Made by a program: the position numbers and the translations under genes | Notes under the pieces: model-generated | Told to the model about the DNA's origin: nothing | Databases searched by the model: none | Seen by the model: the letters and a program-made list of their open reading frames with translations, nothing else | Shown here: positions 8,137 to 16,286 of the stretch, piece by piece | Position numbering within the stretch: the first letter of the stretch is position 1 | How the letters are laid out: each line of letters starts with the position of its first letter | NCBI RefSeq assembly: GCF_001907195.1 | Contig: NZ_LVWA01000002.1 | Location: forward strand, 372,001 to 436,000 | Direction of reading: 5' to 3' | DNA from: Pontibacter flavimaris | GTDB lineage: Bacteria; Bacteroidota; Bacteroidia; Cytophagales; Hymenobacteraceae | DNA: 64,000 nt

Positions 8137-8168
8137 CAAATGTATACAACATAGTTTCAAAATACAAC
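8137..8168 (-). promoter_or_regulatory. Promoter of the toxin-antitoxin operon
   Basis: On the minus strand TACATTTG (8137-8144) is an exact TAnnTTTG -7 element. GTTG (8165-8168) lies 20 nt upstream, close to the expected TTTG. Transcription would begin only a few bases before the toxin ATG at 8127, so the mRNA may be nearly leaderless. Confidence 0.55.
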
Positions 8169-8227
8169 TTTAAAGTTTACAAAATACATATGATAAACTA
8201 AAATATCAATCTTATAGTTGAATAAGC

Positions 8228-10255
8228 TTAAACTTTAGAATCAAAAAGAAAAGTAATTTCGCAGGCCTTACACAACCGCTTTTCCTGGTAATACTCCGCT
8301 ATATCGCACCTGCCATTAGTTTTCTGGAAAATATCCAGTCCTCTTCCTAGCAAAATCTTCCAGCCATTATTCAGCTCAATGGAGCGGTCATGGATGTTTT
8401 CATCAAACTCAAAGGAGAAGAAGATGCCCGATGGCTCCAGCGAGTCGATAATTTCTTTAAAGGCTCCTTTCGCATTCTCCAGATAGTCTTCGTTGTTGCT
8501 GGTGATCAAGTGCAGCTTTATTTCCTGCCCCTCTACTTTTACTTTAGCGACCAGTGCGGTGAATTCCATGAAATTCCGGAGCTGATACGGCAGCCGGATA
8601 TAAGGGTCTGTTAGCTTTATGTCAGTAGCTCCTGCCAGATGCCTACCAAACAGTTTCTCATAGGAGACTCCTGTCTGGTTATCTCGGATAATCTTTTGAC
8701 CTGCTTCCGGTTCTGCCTCCTTAACCTCTGGTTTAGTTGCTACTACTATATCGCTTTCAGATGCTGCTTCAAACGTTGGCTCCGGAGCCTTGTCTTTAGC
8801 GCCATATTCGATAATTTCCAGCGTCTGTACTTCCTTCTTCGTGCCAGAGGATTTGTCTGTATAGCTGAAGTCAACCTTCTCAAAGGTCTCATCCATGATA
8901 TGAAGCTGCTCTTTCACGCGCCTTCTGCATTCGATAGCAAACTCCAGTAGCTCCTGAGCATCTTCTTTACCAAAACTACCATCCGGAAAGATTACCTTTA
9001 CCAGTCCTGAGAAGGTCTTGGAAATGGCTGTTTTATCACGGGTAGTAATGCTGTCGGATAGCTCAAAGAACTCGGTGTAGGCATGTGTGTGATCCTCTTT
9101 GCGCAGTTCTTTCAGTACCTCAGCCAGGTAATCGACAATAAAGCCATAGTCAGAGGTGAACATCTCGTTGCGAAGCTTCTGCACCTCCCAGCCTGGCAGG
9201 TAGGCGTGTATCCTGTCCAGGAAAGCGGTATCGTAATAGTCTCTTGGCAGCGCTTCGAATAAGTCAGAGTGCTTGAGCATGTAGGGTACAGAGTGATCCG
9301 TGTTACCGACAAATACCATGGAAGCAGAAGCGCCATATACCTGCGTACCCCTCGAAAAAGACTTGTTGGCCATGTAGTTCTTCAGGATGTCTACCAGGCC
9401 ACGATCCGCCCGCTTATCCTTGCCAGCGAATTCGTCATAAGCCACTACATCCCAATAGCCCACCAAGCCAATGTCACCGGTAGTGTTGTTCACGAAAAGC
9501 TTGGCTTTGGAGACTTCGCCTCCGGAAATAAGCATGCCGTGCGGCGACATCTCCGAGTAAATGTGTGATTTACCCGTCCCTTTTGGCCCCAGCTCAATCA
9601 GGTTGTAGTTATTCTCAGCGAATGGGATCAATCGGGAGAGCTGGAGGAGCTTAGAGCGGAAAGAAAACTCCTTTGGGTTCAGGCCAATCGACTGCATCAG
9701 CGCATCGATCCACTCCTCTTTCGAAAAGTGCCTGCGGGTGGCTTTGTACTCGGCAACATCAATGTTGGCTATTTGGATTGGTTTGAGGTTATCGATGATC
9801 CAGGGCGACACGTCGCGCTCATCGGATGGCATGTAGCCCATGGTGACGATGCACCACACCCCGCTGGAGAGCAGCTTCTTGTGGTCTTTCACAACCAGGT
9901 CACTGATAACCACCTTGTTCAGGCCTAGATTGGCAAAGTCGGCCTCGTACACATCTTTTCGGTCATTCAGCTTTACCGATACCTTGTCGATGATCCGGTG
10001 AGAGCCTTTTTCCCGGATAGTGGACTTGATCATCTGCGCCTCATCCCGGTGCACAAAGTGCCTGGAGATGATGTTTTTCACGTTCTCTACGCCCTCTGCA
10101 ATTGTATCCTCCACATCCGTAGCGCAGTACTGGCCCAGCAGGTACTCCAGTACGTAGGTAGGCACAATGGCATTTCCCTTCACCAGTTTAGTGAGATCCT
10201 TGCGCACCACCTTACCGGAGAAATGCGTGTTTAGAAGCTGATCAATGGTACTCAT
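8228..10255 (-). CDS. brxL: BREX protein BrxL (AAA+ ATPase) with a MITD1-like C-terminal domain
   Basis: 675 aa. The first 460 residues are a standard BrxL: Walker A GPKGTGKS at 223-230, Walker B-like WDVVAYDEFAG (about 268-278), and the BrxL stretch HGMLISGGEVSKAKLF. Canonical BrxL proteins end in a Lon-like protease domain. Here a low-complexity linker (about 470-525) leads into residues 530-675, which look like the MIT_C (PLD-like) domain of eukaryotic MITD1: YEKLFGRHLAGA, then DPYIRLPYQLRNFMEF, then IHDRSIELNNGW and GRGLDIF. No Lon Ser-Lys dyad context is apparent. It is last in the BREX operon, starting 2 nt after pglZ. BrxL helps block phage replication. The domain replacement is my reading and is not tested. 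Confidence 0.85.
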   Translation of the reverse strand: MSTIDQLLNTHFSGKVVRKDLTKLVKGNAIVPTYVLEYLLGQYCATDVEDTIAEGVENVKNIISRHFVHRDEAQMIKSTIREKGSHRIIDKVSVKLNDRKDVYEADFANLGLNKVVISDLVVKDHKKLLSSGVWCIVTMGYMPSDERDVSPWIIDNLKPIQIANIDVAEYKATRRHFSKEEWIDALMQSIGLNPKEFSFRSKLLQLSRLIPFAENNYNLIELGPKGTGKSHIYSEMSPHGMLISGGEVSKAKLFVNNTTGDIGLVGYWDVVAYDEFAGKDKRADRGLVDILKNYMANKSFSRGTQVYGASASMVFVGNTDHSVPYMLKHSDLFEALPRDYYDTAFLDRIHAYLPGWEVQKLRNEMFTSDYGFIVDYLAEVLKELRKEDHTHAYTEFFELSDSITTRDKTAISKTFSGLVKVIFPDGSFGKEDAQELLEFAIECRRRVKEQLHIMDETFEKVDFSYTDKSSGTKKEVQTLEIIEYGAKDKAPEPTFEAASESDIVVATKPEVKEAEPEAGQKIIRDNQTGVSYEKLFGRHLAGATDIKLTDPYIRLPYQLRNFMEFTALVAKVKVEGQEIKLHLITSNNEDYLENAKGAFKEIIDSLEPSGIFFSFEFDENIHDRSIELNNGWKILLGRGLDIFQKTNGRCDIAEYYQEKRLCKACEITFLFDSKV

Positions 10256-10257
10256 CC

Positions 10258-12753
10258 TTAAAAATCATCAAAATCGTTGGAGAAGGAGATGTTGAGCGTA
10301 TACATGTACTCCTTGTAAAGCTTCCATTTTGAGGATCCTTCCACCGGCTCTTCCAGCACCAGCTTCACGGTTTGGTTTTTATACTTGCCGCTGGCCTTAC
10401 TGCTCAGCTGGAAGCGGTGCTTTACCTCACGCTGGCGCTCACTGCCCTCCTCTATGTCAAAATTATAGCTAAACTGATCACTCAGCAACTCCCCGTCATT
10501 CGAGAAGATGGCGGCCCGTATAGTTCTTGGCTGGATAGAATCCGTGGCTACTTCTGTCTGCAGGAAAGACACGGACAGGATGTTTGTAGTGATCTTATTG
10601 GATTGCTGGATCACATCCACATCCACCTGCTTGAGGGTATCCTGGCGCTTCTTGGTGACTTTCACCAGCGGAATAACTACCTCTTGCAGGGAAGCTCCGC
10701 CATGCACGAATCTGGAACCTGCCCCTTTTACCCGGTGCCTGTTGATGGACTTTGGTATCAGCACATCAAAGTCTCCCGCCAGATTCAGCTCACCCGCTTT
10801 AAAGTGCCTGGTGCTGGCGTCGCCTTTCAGGTTCCTGCCCAGGATAAAGCGCCTGTTCTCTTTCCATACTTCCCCGTCTACCTGCACGTCCGAGAAATCT
10901 GACTCCTCCAGTGCAGTATGCTGGTATATAAAGCCATGATCGGAGGTGATGATCATATTGGTGCCGTTCATGTTGGCAATGCGCTTGATCACGTCCATCA
11001 GGAAGACCAGCTCCCTTTCAACCGCCTCAAACACCTTGTCCTCCGACGTCTTGTCGTCACCGGTCTTATCAATTTGGTTATGGAAGATGTAGATGACATC
11101 GTACTGCTTCACAAAGGCTCTGCCTTCAGTAGAAGAATTCATCTTCATGAAGTCTTCGGCCTGAATGCCAACGGCCTTGTAGCCTTCCAACGCTGCCAAA
11201 ACCTTGTTCCTTCCCTGCAGCCCTTGGCACGGCAGCTCATCCACACAAACTTCATCCGAGCCGTCTACTATAGAAAGCGACTTGTGAGGCAGCAGGGCCG
11301 CCATACCCAGCTGCGTGTAGGAAGGCATGGCTGTCAGCATGTACTGCAGCTCACCTTCATACCTGTTCTGAGCGTTCACTTTCTGCAGGTACTCATAGCC
11401 GCACTCGTAGCGCAGCGCATCGGATATAATCACGAACTGACGCTGTCCTCTGTTCAGGGTTGGCTCTACATGGTCCTTATAAAAGCGAGTCTGAGACACG
11501 CGTGGCAGCAACGGCCATTCCGGGGCAGCGTCGACCACAGCCTGCCAGTTGTTGTTTAGCTGCAGCAGCCAGTCATTGGAGTATACTTTCTCTACTTTCT
11601 CGAAGAGCGGCTTCAGCACCCTATCCTGGTTTTTATTGCGGTAATGCCAGATGAACTTACGGTAGTTGTAATCCACCAGGTGCAAATCCTGGCTGTAGCG
11701 CTTGGCTCCCTGCTCTATACTTGAAAAGGCTACGCTAGCGTATTTACGCACAAGCGAGATCATCTCCATAGCGTGGGAGATGGCCGCATAGAAGTCTTTG
11801 AACTCTCGGTACCAGTATTTGTTCTCCCGGTGCTTAACCACTTGGCTGGCTTTGTCATTGCCAATGCTTTCGCTAACCACCAGGTGAATCAGGTCGTGTA
11901 TGATTTTAAAATCTACCAGACGGAAAAGGTCATCCTCCAGGATATCCTCCAGGTTGGCGTCTTCCAGCAGGGGCTGCACGTTCAGGTCTTCCGCTATTTT
12001 GGCGGATAGTTGCTGAAAGGCTTCCTGATAGGAGATGGTGTCTTTCCATACCGATAATAAGAGGCTGGCATCCTTGGTGAGGCCGGAGCTTTTGGTAAGC
12101 GAGAACACATTAGAAAACACCTCCAGCAGGAAATCATAGATACCAGGCGACTCGGCATAATACTTAAAGCTGTCGCTAATTAGGCCCCAGTAGAACGTGT
12201 TCAGGTTATAGCGCTCCAACTCCCGATCCGGACGCTCGTTGCCATCGTTAAAGGCGCTGGCGTGTGCCTGGATAAAGGCAGTCAAACTGATGGTGTTGGT
12301 ACCGAACAGGACAGCCAGCATTTTGTAGCGGATGTCCCTGAACGTATCTTCTTTGCCCAACAGGGCTTTCAGCTTCTGCCTGCGGTCTTTGCTCTTGAAG
12401 AACTCGATGTGCTCTGTTACCAGGTCTTTAAGGCCGTAGTCCAGGCCAAGTTCCTGCAGGAAGGTAGCCTCCTGGTTGGTATGGAACTCGTAGTGCGCCA
12501 GCTCTAGGTCCTGCAGCCAGTTGTTTACATATGCTGGTCGCTTGCAGGTGCGGTATATCAGATACTGACCTTCCGTATCTTCCCTGGAAACTTTATGCTT
12601 GATGTAGAACTCGTTGTTCTGTACATGAATGCGCTCCACCCCAGGCAGGGCCAGTTCCTCAAACCTGTCTTTTAGCTCCTCCTTCTCATCGTGCCAGAAA
12701 ATAACCCTGTACCTTTCGAAAAGCTTGCGTAGCGAATCTTCTATCTGGCTCAT
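10258..12753 (-). CDS. pglZ: BREX type 1 alkaline phosphatase-like protein PglZ
   Basis: 831 aa, the full length expected for the type A PglZ of BREX type 1. The alkaline phosphatase superfamily core is visible: VIISDALRYECGYEY at about 441-455 supplies a metal-binding Asp, and IITSDHGFIYQ at about 601-611 supplies the second Asp-His pair. The N-terminal half is helical and typical of the family. PglZ is the hallmark BREX gene, needed for both methylation and phage exclusion. Its start overlaps the end of pglX by 4 nt and its stop is 2 nt from brxL, so it lies within one tightly packed operon. No truncation is seen. Confidence 0.92.
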   Translation of the reverse strand: MSQIEDSLRKLFERYRVIFWHDEKEELKDRFEELALPGVERIHVQNNEFYIKHKVSREDTEGQYLIYRTCKRPAYVNNWLQDLELAHYEFHTNQEATFLQELGLDYGLKDLVTEHIEFFKSKDRRQKLKALLGKEDTFRDIRYKMLAVLFGTNTISLTAFIQAHASAFNDGNERPDRELERYNLNTFYWGLISDSFKYYAESPGIYDFLLEVFSNVFSLTKSSGLTKDASLLLSVWKDTISYQEAFQQLSAKIAEDLNVQPLLEDANLEDILEDDLFRLVDFKIIHDLIHLVVSESIGNDKASQVVKHRENKYWYREFKDFYAAISHAMEMISLVRKYASVAFSSIEQGAKRYSQDLHLVDYNYRKFIWHYRNKNQDRVLKPLFEKVEKVYSNDWLLQLNNNWQAVVDAAPEWPLLPRVSQTRFYKDHVEPTLNRGQRQFVIISDALRYECGYEYLQKVNAQNRYEGELQYMLTAMPSYTQLGMAALLPHKSLSIVDGSDEVCVDELPCQGLQGRNKVLAALEGYKAVGIQAEDFMKMNSSTEGRAFVKQYDVIYIFHNQIDKTGDDKTSEDKVFEAVERELVFLMDVIKRIANMNGTNMIITSDHGFIYQHTALEESDFSDVQVDGEVWKENRRFILGRNLKGDASTRHFKAGELNLAGDFDVLIPKSINRHRVKGAGSRFVHGGASLQEVVIPLVKVTKKRQDTLKQVDVDVIQQSNKITTNILSVSFLQTEVATDSIQPRTIRAAIFSNDGELLSDQFSYNFDIEEGSERQREVKHRFQLSSKASGKYKNQTVKLVLEEPVEGSSKWKLYKEYMYTLNISFSNDFDDF

Positions 12754-15700
12754 ACTACCTCCGGTGTTTTTACCCAGTCAAACTCCGCTACTTTCTTTTT
12801 GGTCTTAGCATCGTTAAGGCCAGGAACGGCTTTTACAGCCTTGCCGAAAAGGTTATAGTTCACCAGTACGCCGTTGTCCAGGTCGATGGCAAGGCGCTCG
12901 GTGGCTAGCGGGTACAGGATCTCACGCTCATACTCCTGCAGCTCCAGCAGCACCTGGTCAATCCTGGCTCGCTCCTTAATGGCTTTGGTTTTCTCGGTGG
13001 CAGAACCGCTCACCTCTACTCTATCCAGGTGCTCGCGGCGTGTGCGCAATTTCTCCTGGTACTCGCGCAGGTATTTGTTGAGTATGTTGTTGACTGTATC
13101 CGGGGTATAGCGGTGCATGTAAATCAGCACGTTGAAAGACCCTTGAGGCGAAGAGAATTGCCAGTAGATCGGGCGCTTCTTATATCGGCGCACATGATCG
13201 TTGTAGAAGTCTTTCACGAAGTATTTGCGGATGTCTTTGCCGAGGCACTCCTCCACAAAAGCCAGGTTCTTGGCGAAGTTGGCCTCGCCGAACGTTACTT
13301 TCAGGAACTCGTGGAAGCGGCCCACAATGTCGTCTTCGAACCACTCGTCGTCGAGTATTGGGATGATGTTGTCGGCATCGGGCAGGAAAGAGACCTCCTG
13401 TGCTTCCTTCTCCAGTTTCTGTAAGTAGTCTTGCAGCGTTTCGCCCTGATTGGCCAGTATAAGCCCCAGCTTGTCCAGCGAGTAACGACCGAACATGCAT
13501 CCCACGGCGTAGCTCACGAACTGGGCCATCACTTCATCGGCATGAAAGACTAATTCGCCGTTTTCAACGCTGGTTTCTTGTTGGAGGATGGTGATGTCTT
13601 CTAGGGGAACATCAGGAGTAAGTTCGTCTTGGAGTTCGTAATTTTCAATGAATTGTTTGTTAAGCTCCTCTTCGTTTTTATGGAGTTGAAAAAATTTATT
13701 ACTCCAGTATTGCTGGAATAGGTCGTAAGTTTCCTCCAAATCTTGTCCCTTTATTTTGACAAATTCGTTTTTTTGAAAATTCCATGACAACTCGCTTAAA
13801 TCCCATTCAGCTTTTGATATATCAACAGAATTACTCACAGCTTTTTCGAAGCTTTCACTCACAAACTCTGTAAAAGGAAGATTAGCAATATCTCCAGTTT
13901 GGAGATTTATAGTGGGATTAAGAACTTTGGTTATTTCACTATGAAATTTAGTATTCAATATTCCTAAAATAAACAAGCTTCTCTTATCAGCAAAATAGCT
14001 CATACCACCAATATCATAGATAAAACCTTTAGGAAAATACCTAAATGAACAGCCACCAGACGTTACTAGTCCCCAAGAAATAGATTCTTTGAAGAAATAC
14101 TCTAAGTTTTGTGGTCGAGAACGCAGTTTTCCTTTATCATCTTTGAAATTTTTAATTTCAACTCCATCATTAAACCAGTTCACAAGGTACTCGTGATTTC
14201 CATACCACTTTCTCTTACTCCCACCCTTATTATAAGGAAACCAAACTTTATTACTAAGTTTTGCATCTTGAGCATTTAATGCGTTATAACAAGTTTGGTC
14301 TAAACCGACTTCATACCATAGCCTAATGAATCTATTGTTATCAGCTGTTGCTAACCCTTGCTTTGCATCCCCTACATCTGATAACTTTTGGGTAGTTGAG
14401 AAGATATCTTTTACCTTATCGCTCAACCAATAGCCGATTGGACTTCCTGGAATCTTGTTAAAATCACTTTGATTCGTTAGATAAAAACCATAGTTCTTAT
14501 CTAAGAATAGACTCCTAATTTTATCAACAGAACGAACATTTACATGGTTTTTGAATAATCTTCTATATATGCCCTTCTCTTCTAATTGAAAGGACCTTTT
14601 AATAGTGAATGCAACAGTTCCGAAATCAGAACCAAAAATTCCCCTCCCTAAATGTAAAAGCGTTTCTATCTGGACTGTCTTTAGTAATTTCTTCCTGAAT
14701 TTCTCAAAAGAAGACAGGAACATCCATGATGGTAAATTTATCATACCAACCAAACCATTCATCACTACTTGATTCCAAGCTCTTTCCATAAAGCAAGTCA
14801 TCAAGTCTGATTTACTGTCCGGATAGTTTTGCTTTATGAAATCAGCAAGTGACGTGTTCATGTTGCCACCACCCATGTACGGCGGGTTGTCCACGATACA
14901 GGTATATTTCTGCCCCAGCAAGCGCAGTTGCTCCATCGTGATTTTCAGCTGCTGCAAATCGTACTGCTCGTACATATCAGCCTGTACCAGCTTCTCCTCA
15001 ATTTTCCGCAGCACATTCTCTATCTCCGGCAGACCGGCATGCGGCACAATCAGCGAGCCCAGGTTGGTGGCTTGTCGCATGTGCTTCAGGTCGTGCAGCA
15101 ATTCATCGGATGGGCTTATGCCTATACCTGCCAGCGCATTTGCTGCCTGTTTCTCGTCCAGCGTCAGGTCCTGGAAGCACAGGATGTGCGGCTGTGGCAC
15201 CTCGCCTTTCTTGAAGAAGCGGCGCTGGTAGCTGCGGGCCTTCATCATCAGGGCCATGGCCGCCAGCTGCGCTGCCCGCTCGTCTATCTCGAAGCCGAAG
15301 AGGTTGTGCTGGATAATCAGCTTCGGTATCTCGCTGGCGCTATATCCCTCCTCCTCGTAAATCTTGGTGAGCAACTCAAAGCCATACACCAAGATGTGCC
15401 CCGAGCCGCAGGCCTGGTCCAGCAAGGTGATTTCCTCCGGGGAGCTTATCTTCAGGTAGTCCTCGCTCTGCAGCGAAGCCGATTCTATAAAGTATGGCAT
15501 GTATTCCCCGAGACGAGAGTTGGGCTTGTTCTGCAGCCACAGTTTGCCCACGGTGTTCTGCACCATGTACTCCACAATCCAGCGCGGCGTAAAGAGCTGC
15601 GTGGCGGCCGGTATGTCCTCTTTCTTCACCTTGGCCTTGGAGGCAAACACCTCATCCTTTTTCTCGGAGATGTAGAACTGGTAGAGCCAGCCGATAATCT

Positions 15701-16283
15701 CCACCTGCTGGCAGTCTTCGTCGGCCATACCTTCGCGCACGTCGTGCACAATGGAGAACTCGCTGGTCAGGTCGTCTGGCAGCAAGAGCTCAGTGTAGTC
15801 GTTTATGCGCTCAAACAGGAAAGGCAGCACCGTGTGCAGGTGGTTGCAGGCCGCGATCAGGAGCACCTTATAAGCCTCATTCTGCGGGTTAGCGCTCGGC
15901 ACCCTGCCATCCAACAGGTCGTATACTTGCTGGGCGTTTACCTTCAGGTCTTCGGAGATGTGCCCTTGCTTGGCCTCGTCCAGCAACTCCGGGAAGGTAT
16001 AGCCCTCCTTCGGGGAGATCACCCGAATGTCGAGTGGCTGATAGTTGTTTACGTCCATGAATCGCAGCGCTATAAAGCGGTTGAACCAGGTATAAGCTAC
16101 CTTCTCAATCAACTGTGCTTTACTAGTTCTGGCAAGCTCTTCCTTCAGCGCATTTACTTGCACTGCTTTCTCACGAAGCTCTACAGTATCCGTATTCAGA
16201 ACGTACTCCAGCTTGGCCCCTACCTGCTCTATTAGTTTCTTTCGCGCCTCCTGGGCAAATCTCTTTAGCTTATTGGTATTCAT
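12750..16283 (-). CDS. pglX: BREX type 1 adenine-specific DNA methyltransferase PglX
   Basis: 1177 aa. PglX methylates an adenine in a non-palindromic site to mark self DNA. The SAM-binding motif I (LLDQACGSGHILVYGF) is at about 287-302 and the catalytic NPPY of an N6-adenine methylase at 466-469 (IVDNPPYMGGG). After the catalytic motif, roughly residues 478-903 (14850 down to 13575) the DNA becomes plainly AT-rich compared with both flanks, and codon choice changes. This is where the target-recognition region is expected, so specificity may have been swapped by recombination. The C-terminal part is family-typical and returns to normal composition. It overlaps pglZ by 4 nt and lies 3 nt from brxC. 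Confidence 0.92.
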   Translation of the reverse strand: MNTNKLKRFAQEARKKLIEQVGAKLEYVLNTDTVELREKAVQVNALKEELARTSKAQLIEKVAYTWFNRFIALRFMDVNNYQPLDIRVISPKEGYTFPELLDEAKQGHISEDLKVNAQQVYDLLDGRVPSANPQNEAYKVLLIAACNHLHTVLPFLFERINDYTELLLPDDLTSEFSIVHDVREGMADEDCQQVEIIGWLYQFYISEKKDEVFASKAKVKKEDIPAATQLFTPRWIVEYMVQNTVGKLWLQNKPNSRLGEYMPYFIESASLQSEDYLKISSPEEITLLDQACGSGHILVYGFELLTKIYEEEGYSASEIPKLIIQHNLFGFEIDERAAQLAAMALMMKARSYQRRFFKKGEVPQPHILCFQDLTLDEKQAANALAGIGISPSDELLHDLKHMRQATNLGSLIVPHAGLPEIENVLRKIEEKLVQADMYEQYDLQQLKITMEQLRLLGQKYTCIVDNPPYMGGGNMNTSLADFIKQNYPDSKSDLMTCFMERAWNQVVMNGLVGMINLPSWMFLSSFEKFRKKLLKTVQIETLLHLGRGIFGSDFGTVAFTIKRSFQLEEKGIYRRLFKNHVNVRSVDKIRSLFLDKNYGFYLTNQSDFNKIPGSPIGYWLSDKVKDIFSTTQKLSDVGDAKQGLATADNNRFIRLWYEVGLDQTCYNALNAQDAKLSNKVWFPYNKGGSKRKWYGNHEYLVNWFNDGVEIKNFKDDKGKLRSRPQNLEYFFKESISWGLVTSGGCSFRYFPKGFIYDIGGMSYFADKRSLFILGILNTKFHSEITKVLNPTINLQTGDIANLPFTEFVSESFEKAVSNSVDISKAEWDLSELSWNFQKNEFVKIKGQDLEETYDLFQQYWSNKFFQLHKNEEELNKQFIENYELQDELTPDVPLEDITILQQETSVENGELVFHADEVMAQFVSYAVGCMFGRYSLDKLGLILANQGETLQDYLQKLEKEAQEVSFLPDADNIIPILDDEWFEDDIVGRFHEFLKVTFGEANFAKNLAFVEECLGKDIRKYFVKDFYNDHVRRYKKRPIYWQFSSPQGSFNVLIYMHRYTPDTVNNILNKYLREYQEKLRTRREHLDRVEVSGSATEKTKAIKERARIDQVLLELQEYEREILYPLATERLAIDLDNGVLVNYNLFGKAVKAVPGLNDAKTKKKVAEFDWVKTPEVV

Positions 16284-16286
16284 CTG

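Noticed and set aside
14928-16235. A 435-codon open frame antisense to pglX, and other long antisense frames in BREX, the permease and M16 genes
   Set aside because: The opposite strand carries strong family matches with motifs; the antisense frames are low-complexity mirror products of codon bias.
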